Of a DNA stretch of 64,000 bases, positions 49,909 to 59,068 are shown piece after piece. Both the position numbers and the translations under genes were made by a program. The DNA comes from Tepidicella baoligensis. GTDB lineage: Bacteria > Pseudomonadota > Gammaproteobacteria > Burkholderiales > Burkholderiaceae_C. Positions within the stretch are counted from its first letter, which is position 1. Each line of letters starts with the position of its first letter. The DNA lies in NCBI RefSeq assembly GCF_013432195.1, contig NZ_JACCDB010000001.1, positions 521,679 through 585,678 of the forward strand, read 5' to 3'. The notes beneath the pieces were generated by a model, which saw only the letters and a program-made list of their open reading frames with translations, had not been told where the DNA came from and did no database searches.

Positions 49909-50799
49909 TTATCCCAGCGCCCGTTTGACGTTCAGCGTGGTGTTGATGACCCGGCTGAGTTTTTCGGCGTAGCGCGGATCGGTGGCGTAGCCGGCGCTTT
50001 GCAGATGCTCGGCAAACGAGCGGGCCGAATGCAGGTTCTCCATGACCCGGCTGTAGCGCGGGCTCTGGCTGATCAGCCGGGCGTAATCGCGAAACGCGTC
50101 GGCATAAGAGTCGTAGGCACGAAATCGGGCCGTCACCTTGCGCGGCTCGCCATCGACGTATTCGGTGGTGGTGATCTCTGCCACCTTGCCTGTCCAAGAC
50201 GGCCCGGCCTTGATGCCGAAGAGGTTGAAACTGTTGGAGCCATCGGCACGACGGATTTCGCTGCGGCCCCAGCCGGTTTCGTGGGCGGCCTGGCCGATCA
50301 TGAAGCTGGCAGGAATACCCGATTCCTGCTGCACCTGCAACGCCGCCTGGCGATGCTGGGCCACGAAAGCGGCCTGCGTGGGCGTGGGCCGTGGCACCCG
50401 GGCACTGCTCGAACGGTCAGCCGAGGCAGGCGGCGCGGATGCGGTGGGCGCAGCCCCGCCACTGCCGGGCGACGGCTGGATCTGCTGCATCAACTGGCGC
50501 TCGATCATTTCGCTCAGGCCACCGGGCAGGCCGGTCATCTTCAGAGCCCACTGCTCGTCCAGCAACTGGGTGCCCAGATCGGTGGCCTCGTTGTCCATCA
50601 AGCCGCTTTTCATCGTCGCCTCGCGCATGCTCTTGAGCAGTTCGCGCATGAACAAGGCCTCGAACTGACGAGCGGTCTCTTTCAGCGCGGCCTGGCCGTC
50701 CCGGCCGGCCAACCCATGAAGCTGATCCAGCGACTTGGAGTCGATCGCCAGGCCGCGTTGCCCCGCCAGCGACAGGGTGGACATGGGGTCGAGGCTCAT
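49909..50799 (-). CDS. flgJ: Peptidoglycan hydrolase FlgJ (rod assembly muramidase)
   Basis: 296 residues. Two parts: an N-terminal rod-binding domain (about 25-105, with ARQFEALFMRELLKSMREAT) and a C-terminal glucosaminidase/muramidase of the GH73 type (about 140-290). The catalytic Glu174 is in AAHETGWGRSE. It cuts the cell wall as the rod passes. A 1-base gap separates it from flgI, so they are translationally linked. Confidence 0.97.
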   Translation of the reverse strand: MSLDPMSTLSLAGQRGLAIDSKSLDQLHGLAGRDGQAALKETARQFEALFMRELLKSMREATMKSGLMDNEATDLGTQLLDEQWALKMTGLPGGLSEMIERQLMQQIQPSPGSGGAAPTASAPPASADRSSSARVPRPTPTQAAFVAQHRQAALQVQQESGIPASFMIGQAAHETGWGRSEIRRADGSNSFNLFGIKAGPSWTGKVAEITTTEYVDGEPRKVTARFRAYDSYADAFRDYARLISQSPRYSRVMENLHSARSFAEHLQSAGYATDPRYAEKLSRVINTTLNVKRALG

Positions 50800-50800
50800 G

Positions 50801-51943
50801 TCAAATCACCTCCAGCTCCGCCTTGAGCGCACCGGCAGCCCGCATGGCCTGGAGGATGGCCACCAGGTCCTGTGGGGTCGCCCCCAGGGCATTGAGGGCC
50901 TTGACCACTTCGCTCAGTTGGGCCGATGCTTCCAGCTTGATGAGCGCCCCCCCTTCCTGGCTGATCTGGATGTCGGCCCGCTCGGTGACCACGGTCTGCG
51001 CACCCGGAGGCGCAAACGGTTCGGGTTGGCTGACCAGCGGCGTGGAACTGATGCTGACCGACAGGTTGCCGTGTGCCACCGCCGCTGCCCCCAAGGTAAC
51101 GGCCTGATTCATCACCACCGAGCCGGTACGGGAGTTGACGATCACACGCGCCACAGGGCGCGGCAACTCCAGCGGCAACTCCTCGATGTCGGCAAGAAAG
51201 GCGATCCGGCTGTTCGGGTCGATGGGGGCGCGCACCCGCACCAGCCGGCCATCCAGCGCCTGGGCCGTGCCCTCGCCCATGGCGCTGTTGATGGACTCAG
51301 CCACCCGGCGGGCGGTCTGAAAATCGGAGGCGTTGAGGTTGAGGTCCACCGTCTCGCCGAGCAACAGGGGCGTGGGCACGGTACGCTCCACTTGGCCTCC
51401 GCCGGGAATGCGTCCGACACCCAAATGGTTGACAGTGACGCTGCTGCCCCCGGCCGAGGCGCCTGCTCCTCCTACCAGCAAATTGCCCTGTGCCAGGGCG
51501 TAGATTTCGCCGTCCACCCCGCGCAGCGGCGTGGAGATGAGCGTGCCGCCACGCAGAGACTTGGCGTTGCCGATGGACGAGACCGTCACGTCGATGGCCT
51601 GCCCTGGACGGGCGAAAGCCGGCAACTGGGCCGTCACCAGCACGGCCGCCACGTTCTTGGGCTGGAAATTGGCCCCCGGCGGCAAGGTGATGCCGAGCTG
51701 CTGCAAGTAGTTGTTCAGCGTCTGCCCAACGTAGGGCATTTGGTTGGTCTGGTCTCCCGTGCCGTCGAGGCCCACCACCAGACCATAGCCGGTGAGCTGG
51801 TTGGTGCGCACACCCTGCACGGAGGCCACGTCCTTGATGCGGCTGGCCTGGGCCGGCAGGGACCAGACCACCAGGGCGGCCAGCCCGAGCACGGCAAGGG
51901 CACGGCGAACACAAAGGGAAGGGGCAAAGAAAAATCGGTTCAT
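50801..51943 (-). CDS. flgI: Flagellar P-ring protein FlgI
   Basis: 380 residues. The Sec signal ([27 protein letters not shown]) is cut before [13 protein letters not shown], which starts the mature P-ring protein; [17 protein letters not shown] is a hallmark. It forms the peptidoglycan-level ring around the rod. The ATG at 51941-51943 is used; further upstream codons have no signal support. Confidence 0.96.
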   Translation of the reverse strand: MNRFFFAPSLCVRRALAVLGLAALVVWSLPAQASRIKDVASVQGVRTNQLTGYGLVVGLDGTGDQTNQMPYVGQTLNNYLQQLGITLPPGANFQPKNVAAVLVTAQLPAFARPGQAIDVTVSSIGNAKSLRGGTLISTPLRGVDGEIYALAQGNLLVGGAGASAGGSSVTVNHLGVGRIPGGGQVERTVPTPLLLGETVDLNLNASDFQTARRVAESINSAMGEGTAQALDGRLVRVRAPIDPNSRIAFLADIEELPLELPRPVARVIVNSRTGSVVMNQAVTLGAAAVAHGNLSVSISSTPLVSQPEPFAPPGAQTVVTERADIQISQEGGALIKLEASAQLSEVVKALNALGATPQDLVAILQAMRAAGALKAELEVI

Positions 51944-52007
51944 GGGAGCCTTTCCCGCGGCTCCACCAGGAGCCACGACGAGCGCATGAACCGATTGTCA
52001 GAAAACT

Positions 52008-52703
52008 TTAGAACGGCAGAAGCGTTAAAAAGAAGCGGGAAAGCCAGCCAAATGTCTGCGCATCGTTTTGGGCACCGCGTCCGCGTGAGAGCACGCGCAC
52101 GTTGGCGATCTGGGTGGACTGCACCGTGTTGCCCGGCCGGATGGTGCGTGGGTCCACCGTGCCTGAAAACTGCAGCACGTCCACATTCTGGTTCACACCG
52201 ATCTGCTTCTCGCCGATCACCACCAGATGCCCGTTGGGCAGTACCTCGGTGACGACGGCGGTGATGTTGCCGGAAAAGGTGTTGGTGGCCCGCGTGGAGC
52301 CGTCTCCACTGAAGGTGTTGGACGACTGTGCGCTGGCCCGTGCTCGGGCAAAGGAGTTGTCATTGAACAGGGGCAGTGCCGACACCCCTGCGCTGAGTTC
52401 GGACTCACGGTTGACATCGGTCGAGCTTTGCTGTGAGGCCGTGAGCCTTTCGGTGATCTGCACCGTCAGGGTGTCGCCCACCATGCGGGCGCGATGGTCC
52501 TCGAAGGCGGGACGGTAGCTCACCGGGGTGAACAGGCTGCCCGTGACCGATGCGGGCACCGGGTTTTGCGTCTGGGGATAGGCCAGCACCTCGGGGGCTT
52601 TGGCCAGGTCCACGTCCGGCACTTGCGAGAGGTTGGAGCAACCTGCGAGCCCAAGGGCCATCATCAGGCCAGCAGCCGAGCCGATTTTTTTGTAGCGCTT
52701 CAT
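52008..52703 (-). CDS. flgH: Flagellar L-ring lipoprotein FlgH
   Basis: 231 residues. Signal peptide with lipobox LAGC (Cys22). The mature form has the FlgH blocks VGDTLTVQITERLTASQ and GSLFTPV, and near the C-terminus VDPRTIRPGNTVQSTQIANVRV (shown by parts). It forms the ring in the outer membrane. Its start MKRYKKIGS carries four lysine/arginine residues and lies 31 bp after flgG. Confidence 0.97.
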   Translation of the reverse strand: MKRYKKIGSAAGLMMALGLAGCSNLSQVPDVDLAKAPEVLAYPQTQNPVPASVTGSLFTPVSYRPAFEDHRARMVGDTLTVQITERLTASQQSSTDVNRESELSAGVSALPLFNDNSFARARASAQSSNTFSGDGSTRATNTFSGNITAVVTEVLPNGHLVVIGEKQIGVNQNVDVLQFSGTVDPRTIRPGNTVQSTQIANVRVLSRGRGAQNDAQTFGWLSRFFLTLLPF

Positions 52704-52734
52704 GGGAAGAAGTCCTCGAGTTCAATCAGACCGT

Positions 52735-53517
52735 TCAGAGCTGCGCCAGGCGCTGCAACATCTGATCCGACGTCTGGATGGCCTTGGAGTTGAGTTCGTA
52801 GGCACGCTGGGTCTGGATCATGGCCACCAATTCCTGCACCACGTTCACGTTGGAGCTCTCCAGGTAGCCCTGCAACACCGGACCCAGCCCCTCGGTTCCC
52901 GGCTGGCCGACGATGGGGTCTCCGGATGCGGGGGTTTCGGTGAACAGGTTCTGCCCTCGCGGCTCCAACCCTGCCGGGTTGATGAATGAGGCCAGTTCGA
53001 TCACCCCGGCCTGCTGCGGCTGCGGGTTGTTGCCCGCAATCACCGACACGACGCCATCGGTCCCGATGGTGATGCTGCGCGCCTCCGCTGGAATGGTCAC
53101 GCCGCCCAACACCAGATATCCGCTCGTGGTCACCAGTTGGCCCTGCGAGTTGAGCTTGAAGGTGCCGTCACGGGTGTAGGCGGTGGTGCCGTCCGGCATC
53201 TCGATCTGGAAAAAGCCGTCGCCGTTGATCGCCACGTCCAGCGTGTTACCGGTTTGCTGCAGGCTGCCCTGGGTGTAGGTGCGTGCGGTGGCGACCGTGC
53301 GCACCCCCAGGCCGATCTGCAGGCCCGTGGGCAGCTCTGTCTGTTCGGCCGTTTCTGCCCCGACTTGGCGCAGGTTCTGGTAGATCAGGTCTTCGAAAAT
53401 GGCCGTACCACGCTTGAAGCCTGCCGTGGATACATTGGCCAGGTTGTGGGAAATGACGTCCAGCTGGGTCTGCTGGGCCTGCATGCCGGTTTTGGCGATC
53501 TGCAAGGAATTGATCAT
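52735..53517 (-). CDS. flgG: Flagellar distal rod protein FlgG
   Basis: 260 residues, exactly the usual length. [26 protein letters not shown] at the start and the C-terminal [30 protein letters not shown] (shown in parts) are the rod-protein signatures. It forms the distal rod. It overlaps nothing and lies 27 bp after flgF. Confidence 0.98.
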   Translation of the reverse strand: MINSLQIAKTGMQAQQTQLDVISHNLANVSTAGFKRGTAIFEDLIYQNLRQVGAETAEQTELPTGLQIGLGVRTVATARTYTQGSLQQTGNTLDVAINGDGFFQIEMPDGTTAYTRDGTFKLNSQGQLVTTSGYLVLGGVTIPAEARSITIGTDGVVSVIAGNNPQPQQAGVIELASFINPAGLEPRGQNLFTETPASGDPIVGQPGTEGLGPVLQGYLESSNVNVVQELVAMIQTQRAYELNSKAIQTSDQMLQRLAQL

Positions 53518-53544
53518 GTTTTCGCTCCTTCAGCGTATGGCGGC

Positions 53545-54288
53545 TCAACCGCCAAGCCCCAGCAACTGGCTGGCGCTTTGGTCGTTCTTTTCGGCGTTTT
53601 GCAGCATGCGCATTTGCAGCTCGTACTGCCGCGCCACACCGATCATGCCGACCATGGCCTCGATCGGATTGACGTTCGAACCCTCCAGCATGCCGTCCAC
53701 CAACGCGGCGGTCGGGTCGGTGGGCAGCGGGGCGCCGTCGGCGCTGCGAAACAGGCCGTCGTTGCCGCGCACCAGTCGCTGGAACTCGGCGTCGGGCGTG
53801 ACGAGCTTGAGGCGGCCGAGCACCTGCGGCTCCTCATCTCCGACCCGCGCCGACACCGTGCCATCGCGCCCAATGGTCACCCGGGCATTGTCGGGAATGT
53901 TGATCGGAGCGCCGGCGTCATCCAGCATGGGCAGGCCGGCGTGTCCGACCAACAGCCCCTGCGCCGACACCTGCAGGGCACCGGCCCGGGTGTAGGCTTC
54001 GGTGCCGTCGAGTGCCTGGATGGCGAAGTAGGCCTGCCCCACGGCGGCGACGTCGAGGTTGCGCCCCGTGCTGTTCATGGTGCCGGGTGTGTCCAGATGC
54101 CCGGCAGTGGCCTCCAGCGCGAAGGCACGGGTCGTCGCCCCCTCGCCGCGCAACGGCACCGAGCGGAAAGTGGCCAACTCGGCCCGAAAGCCGTTGGTGC
54201 TGACATTGGCCAGATTGTTCGCCAGCACCTGCTGGCGGTGCATGGCCGCATTGGCCCCGGACAAAGCGGTGTAGATGACGCGGTCCAT
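53545..54288 (-). CDS. flgF: Flagellar proximal rod protein FlgF
   Basis: 247 residues. ANNLANVSTNGFRAELATF is the rod-family N-terminal motif and NVNPIEAMVGMIGVARQYELQMRML the C-terminal one. FlgF is part of the proximal rod. The start is the ATG giving MDRVIYTALSG, as in FlgF proteins elsewhere. Confidence 0.97.
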   Translation of the reverse strand: MDRVIYTALSGANAAMHRQQVLANNLANVSTNGFRAELATFRSVPLRGEGATTRAFALEATAGHLDTPGTMNSTGRNLDVAAVGQAYFAIQALDGTEAYTRAGALQVSAQGLLVGHAGLPMLDDAGAPINIPDNARVTIGRDGTVSARVGDEEPQVLGRLKLVTPDAEFQRLVRGNDGLFRSADGAPLPTDPTAALVDGMLEGSNVNPIEAMVGMIGVARQYELQMRMLQNAEKNDQSASQLLGLGG

Positions 54289-54320
54289 GAGTCGGCCCTT
54301 CCTGTGGCTTCAGCCGTGCA

Positions 54321-55667
54321 TCAGCGCAAATTGACCAAGGTCTGCTGGATCTGGTCCTGCGTCTTGATCGTCTGGGCGTTGGCCTGGTAGGCCCGTTGCG
54401 CCACGATCATGTTGACCAGTTCCTGGGTCAGGTCCACGTTGGACTCTTCCAGCGAGCTCTGGCGAAGCAGGCCGAGCTGGCCTTCCAATGGCCCTCCCAG
54501 CACCACCTGCCCCGAGGTGATGGTTTCAGACCAGTAGCCGCCATTGACCGGCTGCAAGCCTTGCAGGTTGCGGAAGTTGCCCAACGCCACTTGGCCTGCC
54601 GCGAGCGAGACGCCGTTCGAGTAGCGCGCCAGAATGACACCGTTTTCCGCAATGTCGATGGACGTCAGTTCCCCAGAGGCATAACCGTCCTGCCTGATAT
54701 CGAACACCCCAAACTTGCTGCCGAACTGGGTAATCGTGAAGCCGGCTTGAGGATCACCCAGGCGCAGAGGAAAGGCCAGCGTGCCATCGCTGGGGGTCTG
54801 GACAACCCCGGTATAGACGCCGGGCACCAGCGGGTCGATAGGACCGGAACGGATGGTGATGTCGTCGAGACCCGGATCTCCATCGGGGTTGACCAGCGAC
54901 GCCACGCGGCCCGACGCATCGAAGGTCACGGTTCCCAAATCTTGGCCGCTCACCCCATTGTCAGCGCTGGCGATGATCTGCCATTCGTTGGCATTCTGCA
55001 GCTTGACGAAATAGAGCTGCACCGGCAGCGCCACCCCTTGTGAGTCGTACACATTGGTGGCTGTACCGTAAGTTTTCTGGTTTTCGCTGAGCGGGAAAGT
55101 GGCACGCGCATCCGGCGGCACATCAGGCACTTGCGGTTCGGTGCGGCCATCGAGGTTGGCATTGAGAAAAAGTCCCTGCAATGCAGGGTCGGGGTTGGCC
55201 CCGGTGCGCCGGGGCGCGATGGCTGAGGCCGTGGGCAACTGGATGTCGCCAGGCACCACACTGGTGCGAACGCCGGACTCGTTGGTGGGAAAACCCTGCA
55301 AGCGAGCACCGTTGTTGGTGATGATGTAGCCATCGCGATCGAGCTTGAACTCGCCATTGCGGGTGTAGAGTGTTGAACCGTCGGTTGCCCGAACCTGGAA
55401 AAAACCCGCTCCATTGATGGCCAAATCGAGTTGGTTGCCCGTGATTTTCAAGTTGCCCTGGGTGAACAACTGCGCCACCGTGGCCACCTGCACCCCGATC
55501 CCTGCGGACGCACCGCCGGTGGCACCCAAGGATGAGGCATAGACTTCAGAAAACTCCGCACGGGAGACCTTCATGCCCGTGGTGTTGGCATTCGCAATGT
55601 TGTGCCCAATCACATCGAGGTTGCGGGCTGAAGCGTTGAGACCCGAGAGGCCGGTTTGGAAACTCAT
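54321..55667 (-). CDS. flgE: Flagellar hook protein FlgE
   Basis: 448 residues. N-terminal SFQTGLSGLNASARNLDVIGHNIANANTTGMK and the C-terminal SNVDLTQELVNMIVAQRAYQANAQTIKTQDQ (named by region) show the hook protein. The middle part holds the variable outer domains. It polymerises to the hook of defined length. Confidence 0.98.
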   Translation of the reverse strand: MSFQTGLSGLNASARNLDVIGHNIANANTTGMKVSRAEFSEVYASSLGATGGASAGIGVQVATVAQLFTQGNLKITGNQLDLAINGAGFFQVRATDGSTLYTRNGEFKLDRDGYIITNNGARLQGFPTNESGVRTSVVPGDIQLPTASAIAPRRTGANPDPALQGLFLNANLDGRTEPQVPDVPPDARATFPLSENQKTYGTATNVYDSQGVALPVQLYFVKLQNANEWQIIASADNGVSGQDLGTVTFDASGRVASLVNPDGDPGLDDITIRSGPIDPLVPGVYTGVVQTPSDGTLAFPLRLGDPQAGFTITQFGSKFGVFDIRQDGYASGELTSIDIAENGVILARYSNGVSLAAGQVALGNFRNLQGLQPVNGGYWSETITSGQVVLGGPLEGQLGLLRQSSLEESNVDLTQELVNMIVAQRAYQANAQTIKTQDQIQQTLVNLR

Positions 55668-55698
55668 GTTGTGCTCCTGTGTGAAAAGGGGTCTGAGC

Positions 55699-56355
55699 TC
55701 AGAGAAAAGCCAGAATCTGTGGGTACGAGAGGGTCATGCCGCCGCTGGTGCGCATGCGCAAAATGCCGTCCACCATGGCAACGGATTCGACACGCTGACG
55801 AGACAGCGGCACGGCCGGGACGGACTGCCCAGCGGACGTGGCGTTGATCTGCATGCCACCGATGCGCGCGGGATCGATCTCACCAATGGCCCATTCAAAG
55901 TTGTGCATGCCAGCGCTGCGCGGCCCCAGATCGACCGTATCCAGCACCTCGCCCGTGGTGGACATGATGTCCACACGCACGCTGTCGGCTGGCTGGCTCA
56001 GGCTGAAGCTGCCCTGCGCCGTGCCGGACTCCACAGCGAGTGCGTTGCCCTGGGCAACCACCTGACGCCCCACCAGAGCGGTTCCTTGCACCCCTTGGGC
56101 CAGATTGAATTGATACGCCAGACTCATGAGCGTCTGGTTGACCTGCTGGATGCCCGTGACCGTGTTGATCTGGGCCATCTGGGAGGTCAATTGCGCGTTG
56201 TCCAGCGGGTTGAGCGGGTCCTGGTTGCTCAATTGCGCGATGAACAGCTTGAGAAACCGGTCCTGCGCGGCCTGGGGATCGGCGGCATCGGCCTGCGCAC
56301 CGCCGCGGGCGTTGTAGGCATCGATCTCGCTGTTGCTGAGGGGGGTCATGAACAT
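55699..56355 (-). CDS. flgD: Flagellar hook-assembly scaffold protein FlgD
   Basis: 218 residues. The N-terminal segment FLKLFIAQLSNQDPLNPLDNAQLTSQMAQ is conserved in FlgD (quoted by position about 35-62); the C-terminal part contains the FlgD Ig-like domain. It caps the growing hook and is discarded later. The ATG at 56355 follows GGAG six bases upstream; an ATG two codons later is possible. Confidence 0.96.
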   Translation of the reverse strand: MFMTPLSNSEIDAYNARGGAQADAADPQAAQDRFLKLFIAQLSNQDPLNPLDNAQLTSQMAQINTVTGIQQVNQTLMSLAYQFNLAQGVQGTALVGRQVVAQGNALAVESGTAQGSFSLSQPADSVRVDIMSTTGEVLDTVDLGPRSAGMHNFEWAIGEIDPARIGGMQINATSAGQSVPAVPLSRQRVESVAMVDGILRMRTSGGMTLSYPQILAFL

Positions 56356-56377
56356 GGCGGGCTCCTGTCTGGGCAGC

Positions 56378-56785
56378 TCACTGCCCCATTTGCAAGGTCT
56401 TGAGCAGCAACGACTTGGCGGTGTTCATCACCTCCACGTTGTTCTGATACGAACGGGAGGCCGAGATCATGTTGACCATCTCCTCCACCGGGTTCACGTT
56501 GGAATGGGTCACATAGCCTTCGGCATCGGCGCTGGGGTGCTGGGGGTTGAACACACGGCGGTTGGGCGCATCGCTCTCGATGACGTTCTGGACCTTCACA
56601 CCGGCCGAAGCGGGGTTGTTGCCCATGGGGACGGTCTGGAACAGGACTTGTCGTGCTTTGTAGGCCTGCCCGTCGGGTCCGGCGACGGCATCGGCATTGG
56701 CAAGGTTGCTGGCCACGGTGTTCAGCCGCTGGGCCTGGGCGCTGATGGCGCTGCCCGAAACCCCGAAAATCGTGAACATGGACAT
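56378..56785 (-). CDS. flgC: Flagellar proximal rod protein FlgC
   Basis: 135 residues. The rod motifs are [14 protein letters not shown] and [27 protein letters not shown]. The start [11 protein letters not shown] is used because GGAG lies seven bases before it; an ATG two codons later could also serve. Small size and position between flgB and flgD are as expected. Confidence 0.96.
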   Translation of the reverse strand: MSMFTIFGVSGSAISAQAQRLNTVASNLANADAVAGPDGQAYKARQVLFQTVPMGNNPASAGVKVQNVIESDAPNRRVFNPQHPSADAEGYVTHSNVNPVEEMVNMISASRSYQNNVEVMNTAKSLLLKTLQMGQ

Positions 56786-56796
56786 GAACGTGCTCC

Positions 56797-57225
56797 TCAC
56801 TGACCCTGGATGGCGCTGAGCATGGTCCGGACATGCCCGTTGATGAAGCGCAGCGTGGATTCGTACTGGATGGCGTTGTCCATGAAGTTGGCACGCTGCT
56901 GGTCCATGTCCACGCTGTTGCCGTCCAGGCTGGGCTGGGTCTGTACGGTATAGGCCACCCGAGTCCGTTCGGCCACCCCGCCCGCGCTGCTGACGGTGCG
57001 CAGGTGGCGGGCGTCGCTGCCTGCCAGCAACGGCACCGCGCCGGCGCGCAATTCCGAAGGGTTGCGCGCGGCATCCCGGATGGCGGCCTTGAAGTCGAAA
57101 TCCCGGGCCGCATAGCCAGGCGTGTCGGCGTTGGCGATGTTGCTGGCGATCACCTGCTGGCGATGCGCACGCAACTGCAGCACGTCGGAGAAAAACTCCA
57201 TGCGCTGGGTCAGTCGTTCGATCAT
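56797..57225 (-). CDS. flgB: Flagellar proximal rod protein FlgB
   Basis: 142 residues. [21 protein letters not shown] is the conserved N-terminal element (positions about 18-38). A strong GGAGGTG Shine-Dalgarno precedes the ATG at 57223-57225. It is the first gene of the flgBCDEFGHIJKL run and divergent from flgA. The frame stays open upstream, but has no start with ribosome binding site. Confidence 0.97.
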   Translation of the reverse strand: MIERLTQRMEFFSDVLQLRAHRQQVIASNIANADTPGYAARDFDFKAAIRDAARNPSELRAGAVPLLAGSDARHLRTVSSAGGVAERTRVAYTVQTQPSLDGNSVDMDQQRANFMDNAIQYESTLRFINGHVRTMLSAIQGQ

Positions 57226-57258
57226 GGGCACCTCCTGGAGGGTCTGGACACCTGGGGC

Positions 57259-57285
57259 CACATACCCCGATGCCCAGATTGTCAA
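57259..57285 (-). promoter_or_regulatory. Possible sigma-70-type promoter of the flgB operon
   Basis: TTGACA (57285-57280 on the minus strand) matches the -35 consensus; TATGTG lies 15 bp further (57264-57259) as a poor -10. The short spacer and weak -10 suggest that an activator such as FlhDC would be needed; no FlhDC box was identified. Confidence 0.35.
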
Positions 57286-57392
57286 AAACTTGAGGGCACC
57301 CCATGCCCCGAAAAGCCCGCCATCACCCCTGCATTTCCCCGCTTCACCCGTCCGCATCGGGCCTAAAGTTCAGTCCAAGGATGACGACAGCC

Positions 57393-58181
57393 ATGAACCC
57401 AGCCTCCCGCCTTTCACCGCCCCGTCGCCCGGCCGGCGTATCGGGGCGTGGCTGGCGCGGGCTGCGCCGGCTCGCCTTGATCAGCGCCATGGGCTTGATG
57501 AGCGCAACGGCGGCGCTTTCTGTCCATGCCCAGACCACGCCCGCCATGGCGGCGGCCTGGACCCGCCAAGCCCAGGACTGGATCCACCAGCAACTCCAAT
57601 CCACCGAGCCGGGCGCCCTGCCCCTGCGCCCCGAGATCGAGGTGGGCGCGCTGGACAGTCGCCTGCGTCTGGCACCCTGTGCCCGGATCGAGCCCTACCT
57701 GCCGGCCGGCACGCGCCTGTGGGGGCGCACGCGCATCGGCCTGCGCTGCAACGAGGGGCCCACCGCCTGGAATGTGTTCCTGCCCATTCAGGTGCGCGTC
57801 TGGGGGCCGGCATGGGCCGTACGCCAGCCGGTGCTGGCTGGCACCGCCCTGACCGAGGCCGACGTGGAACCCGTGGAAGTGGACTGGACCGAAGGCATCT
57901 CCCCTGTACTCGCTCGCCCCGAGGACTGGCTGGGCAACGAAGCCGCCCGCAACCTCCTGCCCGGACAGGTGCTGCGCCAAGGCATGGTCCGGGCCCCGCA
58001 GGTGTTCACCGCCGGCACCCAGGTACGGGTACTGGTCCGCGGGCAGGGCTTCACCCTCACCGCCTCGGGCGCCGCCCTGACCCATGGCCACCTGGGGCAA
58101 ACCGCCCGGGTACGGATGCCCAACCGCAAGGTGCTCACAGGCACGGTGCGGGATGCCGAAACGGTCGAAATCGCGCTGTGA
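57393..58181 (+). CDS. flgA: Flagellar basal-body P-ring formation chaperone FlgA
   Basis: 262 residues. A long arginine-rich N-terminus leads to a hydrophobic signal segment (about 24-46) and likely cleavage at VHAQ. The mature protein carries an SAF domain (about 150-215, GTALTEADVEPVEVDW) and the C-terminal chaperone domain with VRVLVRGQGFTLTASG. It helps assembly of FlgI in the periplasm. Two ATG codons are possible; the one at 57393 has AAGGA 11 bases upstream, the one at 57381 has almost no spacing. Confidence 0.93.
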   Translation: MNPASRLSPPRRPAGVSGRGWRGLRRLALISAMGLMSATAALSVHAQTTPAMAAAWTRQAQDWIHQQLQSTEPGALPLRPEIEVGALDSRLRLAPCARIEPYLPAGTRLWGRTRIGLRCNEGPTAWNVFLPIQVRVWGPAWAVRQPVLAGTALTEADVEPVEVDWTEGISPVLARPEDWLGNEAARNLLPGQVLRQGMVRAPQVFTAGTQVRVLVRGQGFTLTASGAALTHGHLGQTARVRMPNRKVLTGTVRDAETVEIAL

Positions 58182-58214
58182 CGCAAAACAGACACTGAAA
58201 TGTCCAAAAAAGGT

Positions 58215-58241
58215 TAAAGTCCGCTCATGTTCGGTCGATAA
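58215..58241 (+). promoter_or_regulatory. Sigma-28 (FliA) promoter of flgM
   Basis: TAAAGTCC (58215-58222), an 11 bp spacer, and GTCGATAA (58234-58241). Consensus is TAAAGTTT-N11-GCCGATAA, so six of eight bases match in the -35 and seven of eight in the -10. It lies 40 bp before the flgM start codon. Confidence 0.88.
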
Positions 58242-58281
58242 GGCTCTCAAGCGCCCCCTTGGCCGGGGCTTGGAGAGTGTC

Positions 58282-58641
58282 ATGAACGTCAACAGCCTGC
58301 CAGACAAGTCCGTCACAGCTGCATCCACCGGTGCCAACAAACCCGTGGATCGCGCCGCCGTGCCTGCCCAGCCCGCAGCGATGACCCCTCCGGAATCCGG
58401 CAACCGCGGTGTGGAAGTCAAGCTGTCACCGGTCACCCAGACCATGACCAACAACGTCGCACGCTCCGGCACCGACGTCTTCAACGCCGAAAAGGTCGAA
58501 GCCATGCGCATGGCGATCCAGAACGGCTCGTTCTCAGTCAACGCCGAAGTCATTGCCGACAAGCTGTTGGCCAACGCCCGCGAGATGTTGAGCGTGGCCA
58601 GCGCCGGCCCATCCACCGGCAACGACAATCCGCTCAAATGA
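58282..58641 (+). CDS. flgM: Anti-sigma-28 factor FlgM
   Basis: 119 residues. The N-terminal part is disordered in composition (Ser, Pro, Ala, Asn), as in all FlgM. The C-terminal sigma-binding helices are RSGTDVFNAEKVEAMRMAIQNG and SVNAEVIADKLLANAREML, typical of FlgM (quoted in parts). It binds FliA until the hook is complete and it is secreted. GGAG precedes the ATG. The end overlaps flgN by 4 bp. Confidence 0.94.
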   Translation: MNVNSLPDKSVTAASTGANKPVDRAAVPAQPAAMTPPESGNRGVEVKLSPVTQTMTNNVARSGTDVFNAEKVEAMRMAIQNGSFSVNAEVIADKLLANAREMLSVASAGPSTGNDNPLK

Positions 58642-59036
58642 GCCAGCCGGTCAACTGGTCAGACGTTCATGCCCAGTTGACGGCGCTGCAGGCATCGGTG
58701 GCCGCCGCGCACCAAGCGGCACTCGACAGCATCGGGCGCCACGAAGCCGATGCCGTCGTTTCCAGCCTTTCCCAACTGGCCGAAACGCTGACCCAGGTTC
58801 AGCCTGCGCTCGCAAGCGCTTTCGCATCCCAAACCCCTCCGGCTGAAGTGGCCCTGCTGGCGCAACAGGTCGGCACCGGCATCGACAACCTGTTTGCACT
58901 CCACACCCGGCTGTCGGCGCAGGCGCAACGGGCGCTCGATGTGCTGTTTCCCCCCGACCAGGTCAAGGCCTACAGGCGGCTTGGCGCCCGCAGCCCAGGA
59001 TGGGGCGGAGCCGGCAGCGGCTACTTGAAGGCCTGA
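58638..59036 (+). CDS. flgN: Flagellar export chaperone FlgN
   Basis: 132 residues. A helical, Ala- and Gln-rich protein with FlgN-like length; the identification rests on the coupling with flgM (ATGA overlap), the position and the helix pattern more than on strict motifs. FlgN escorts FlgK and FlgL to the export gate. It is convergent with fliA, 32 bp between stop codons, without an obvious terminator. Confidence 0.85.
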   Translation: MSQPVNWSDVHAQLTALQASVAAAHQAALDSIGRHEADAVVSSLSQLAETLTQVQPALASAFASQTPPAEVALLAQQVGTGIDNLFALHTRLSAQAQRALDVLFPPDQVKAYRRLGARSPGWGGAGSGYLKA

Positions 59037-59068
59037 GGCCCGAACCGCCTTCGGCCCCGCGGGTGGAT

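Noticed and set aside
57364..57390. TAAAGTTC and GACGACAG at 11 bp spacing before flgA, resembling a FliA promoter
   Set aside because: The -10 matches only five of eight bases and the transcript would begin at or after the flgA start codon.
59037..59068. Bidirectional terminator between flgN and fliA
   Set aside because: GC-rich sequence, but no T-run on either side and no clear stem.
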